In this document: in pieces, positions 12,366 to 13,943 of the stretch | How positions within the stretch are numbered: position 1 is the stretch's first letter | How the letters are laid out: each line of letters opens with the position of its first letter | Assembly: GCA_033764095.1 (NCBI GenBank) | Contig: JANRJF010000053.1 | Span: 1-13,943 of the forward strand | Direction of reading: 5' to 3' | From: JBDTMT01 sp033764095 | GTDB taxonomy: Bacteria; Desulfobacterota; Binatia; HRBIN30; CADEER01 | Length of the DNA stretch: 13,943 nt | The notes under the pieces: generated by a model | Told to the model about the DNA's origin: nothing | Seen by the model: only the letters and a program-made list of their open reading frames with translations | Database searches by the model: none | Made by a program: the position numbers and the translations under genes

Positions 12366-13235
12366 TCACTCCGGCAGACGCGCCCCGGCGGCACGCGCCT
12401 GCGCCACCACCGGGTTCACGTAGTCCGGCGCCAGCGCCTTGCTCGGATGGCTGGCGGTGAGCTGGCCCATGAACGGCGGGTGGATCGAATAGCCGAGCAG
12501 CTCCTGCAGGCGCGGCGGCATCTGGCGCGCGACCTCGACCGGCACGGCAAGGGTGAAGTTCTCCTGCTGTCGGGCCCACGGTTGGCAGTACTGGTTGGAG
12601 AAGGCGCAGCGCGGCCGCGCGCTGCGGTTCGGTCCGCCGCGGTGCAACACGGTGCCGGCGAAGACCAGGCAGGCGCCGGCCGGCATGACCACCGGTCGCG
12701 CCTGGCGCGCCAGCGCCGCCTCCGCCGCCTCGACCGTGGCGCCGCTGGCGAAGACGTCGAACGGCCGGCCGATGCGCGCGTCGTCCCAGGCGTGGCTGCC
12801 GGGCACCACTTCGGTGCCGCCGTTCTCGGCGGTGAAGGCATCCACCGCGACGATGGTCGACAGCGACACCATCGGGCGCGGGCGTGGCAGCGTGTAGAAG
12901 CCGTCGTCGTAGTGGAACGGCTGCGGCGTCTCGCCCGGTCGGATCTCGATCGCCTGGCTGGCGGTGAGCAGAAAGCCCGGCTCGAGGAAGCGCTCGCACA
13001 GCGCCATGACGCGCGCGTCGAGCACGATGTCCCAGAAGACCCGCCCGCGCGCCACCAGTGTGTAGACGCGTTCGGTGCTGGTGCCCTCGAACTCGTTCCG
13101 TCCGGCGTGGGTGCCGAGATAGAAGCCGAGCACGCGCCGCACCTCGGCCAGCGTCGGCGCGTCGAGGAAGTCCTCGATGATGGTGAACCCGTCGCGTTCG
13201 AGGCGGGCGGCGTGCGCGTCGCGGTCGAAGGTCAT
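12366..13235 (-). CDS. Phytanoyl-CoA dioxygenase (PhyH) family protein
   Basis: A 289-residue Fe(II)/2-oxoglutarate-dependent dioxygenase of the PhyH family, normal in length. The N-terminal helix with RLERDGFTIIEDFLD (11-25) is typical. The iron-binding triad is visible: His108 and Asp110 in PFHYDDGFY, and His198 in VLHRGGPNRS. Arg204 in the same segment is placed to bind 2-oxoglutarate. The PGSHAWDD segment (145-152) is also a family feature. Family members hydroxylate diverse small molecules, so no substrate is assigned. The ATG at 13235 gives the expected N-terminus, with only a weak GGCGGG directly upstream. The gene is downstream of the VWA gene on the same strand, separated by an octamer palindrome. 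Confidence 0.94.
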   Translation of the reverse strand: MTFDRDAHAARLERDGFTIIEDFLDAPTLAEVRRVLGFYLGTHAGRNEFEGTSTERVYTLVARGRVFWDIVLDARVMALCERFLEPGFLLTASQAIEIRPGETPQPFHYDDGFYTLPRPRPMVSLSTIVAVDAFTAENGGTEVVPGSHAWDDARIGRPFDVFASGATVEAAEAALARQARPVVMPAGACLVFAGTVLHRGGPNRSARPRCAFSNQYCQPWARQQENFTLAVPVEVARQMPPRLQELLGYSIHPPFMGQLTASHPSKALAPDYVNPVVAQARAAGARLPE

Positions 13236-13242
13236 CCCGCCA

Positions 13243-13328
13243 GAGAAGGCTGTTAGGCTGTTAGGCTGTTGGCGGTTAGGGGGAAGACCAGATGCTCCCT
13301 GACCGCGTAACAGCCTAACAGCCTTCTC
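13243..13328. repeat. Octamer-based palindromic intergenic element, copy 2
   Basis: A perfect 21-bp inverted repeat pairs 13243-13263 with 13308-13328 around 44 nt. The left side holds three exact tandem copies of AGGCTGTT (13247-13270) followed by degenerate units; the right side holds two exact copies of AACAGCCT (13309-13324). The 8-nt unit is the same as in the element at 6735-6839. The right arm ends inside the VWA gene stop codon (13327-13329), so the element begins where coding ends. It separates two same-strand genes. Confidence 0.85.
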
Positions 13329-13943
13329 ATGCCGCCTTCGCTCCCACCAGCGCCTGCATGGCCTGGCTCAGGCCGTCGACGCTGAGATGGAACATCGGGA
13401 ACAGGCGCTTGATGATGCGGCCGGTGTGCGAGCCTTCCCAGTAGGGCGGATCGTCGGGGTTGATCCACACCGAGCGGTCGAAGTGCTCGGCGATGCGGCG
13501 CAGCCAGACGATCCCCTCGGTCTGCGCGCCCTGGCGCGGATCGATGTTGCCGTAGGCTTCGAGCAGCTCGGCCGGGTGCATCGCCGCGTCGCCGACGATG
13601 ACGCACTTCCAGCGGCTGTCGAGCTTGCGCAGGATGTCGCCGGTCGGCACCGCGTCGGCACGCATCATGCGAGCCTTGGTGTACACGTGGTCGTAGATGC
13701 AGTTGTGGAAGTAGTACGGCTGGAACTCGCGCAGGCCGTGGTCCTCGTGCAGCGCGGTGAGCAGGCGGCTCACCGGCTCGTAGTACGGATCCATGGTGCC
13801 GCCGACGTCCATCAGCAGCAGCAGGCGCACGTTGTTGCGGCGCGGGGCGCGGAAGACGAGTTCGATCTCGCCGGCGTTGCGGCAGGTCTCGTCGATGGTC
13901 TCGTCGAGGTCGAGCTCGGTCTGCTGCCCCTGGCGGGTGAGCT
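13327..13943 (-). CDS. VWA domain protein, CoxE-like (5' end outside window)
   Basis: The C-terminal 205 codons of a protein that continues beyond the right edge. The frame is open to the edge, and the GTG at 13828-13830 is internal, not a start: the preceding sequence (ELDLDETIDETCRNAGEIEL, then FRAPRRNNVRLLLLMDVGGTM) is continuous and conserved in type. DVGGTM is the MIDAS metal site of a von Willebrand A domain. The following FQPYYFHNCIYDHVY segment, the later KCVIVGDAAMHPAELL, and the end in helices are typical of CoxE-like VWA proteins. These usually act with a MoxR-type AAA+ ATPase in assembling or activating other complexes; such a gene would lie to the right and is not visible. The palindrome at 13243-13328 follows the stop. 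Confidence 0.92.
   Translation of the reverse strand, partial: LTRQGQQTELDLDETIDETCRNAGEIELVFRAPRRNNVRLLLLMDVGGTMDPYYEPVSRLLTALHEDHGLREFQPYYFHNCIYDHVYTKARMMRADAVPTGDILRKLDSRWKCVIVGDAAMHPAELLEAYGNIDPRQGAQTEGIVWLRRIAEHFDRSVWINPDDPPYWEGSHTGRIIKRLFPMFHLSVDGLSQAMQALVGAKAA

Noticed and set aside
13243..13328. Possible CRISPR array from tandem repeats
   Set aside because: Units are only 8 nt, contiguous and arranged as an inverted pair, without spacers or cas genes.
13327..13830. VWA protein starting at GTG 13828-13830
   Set aside because: The frame is open to the window edge and upstream residues are continuous with the VWA domain, so the start lies outside the window.

Overview
This is a very GC-rich stretch (roughly 70% GC by eye) of a Gram-negative bacterial chromosome. 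Sec signal peptides, two likely lipoproteins and a secreted protein ending in a beta-barrel-type C-terminal Phe support an outer membrane. GC content, gene mix and abundant palindromic intergenic repeats fit an environmental delta-proteobacterium-like or Binatota-like lineage. That placement is only an impression; no rRNA or other decisive marker is present. Genes are mostly housekeeping and envelope functions. I see no tRNA, rRNA, CRISPR array, transposase or phage gene.

Layout. 139-1040: a MAPEG-family membrane protein (-) diverges from a SnoaL/NTF2-like protein (+). 1041-2828: a rhodanese and chorismate synthase AroC (both -, aroC upstream, 33 nt apart), bounded by a heptamer palindrome plus hairpin on one side and a 149-bp inverted-repeat element on the other. 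2829-3991: a secreted PHB-depolymerase/feruloyl-esterase-like hydrolase and a tiny DUF4124-like membrane protein (both -). 4194-6733: a promoter candidate followed by the secreted pair DUF3015-DUF4105 (+); the only usable start of the DUF4105 gene lies in the loop of a 13-bp hairpin. 6841-10863 (-): a Hanks-type kinase with zinc ribbon and membrane segments, overlapping by ATGA a multi-pass membrane protein, then a coniferyl-aldehyde-type dehydrogenase. The membrane protein frame has no stop before it enters the dehydrogenase gene. 10984-12170 (+): a HEAT-repeat lipoprotein and a second putative lipoprotein, divergent from the kinase. 12366-13235 (-): a phytanoyl-CoA-dioxygenase-family enzyme. 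13327 to the right edge (-): a CoxE-type VWA protein, cut at its 5' end by the window.

How it works together. The clearest functional pairs are DUF3015/DUF4105 (cell envelope), kinase/membrane protein (translationally coupled signalling unit) and aroC/rhodanese (co-transcribed, no obvious shared pathway). The esterase and the dehydrogenase could both act on plant phenolics, but they are separate units.

The most unusual content is between genes. At least five palindromic intergenic elements occur in 14 kb. Two are built from an 8-nt unit and one from a 7-nt unit, each arranged as inverted repeats. A 24-bp sequence occurs twice, 8.5 kb apart. I found no convincing new defence or mobile system. 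The repeats, the missing stop codon and the hairpin-embedded start codon are the points most worth checking.
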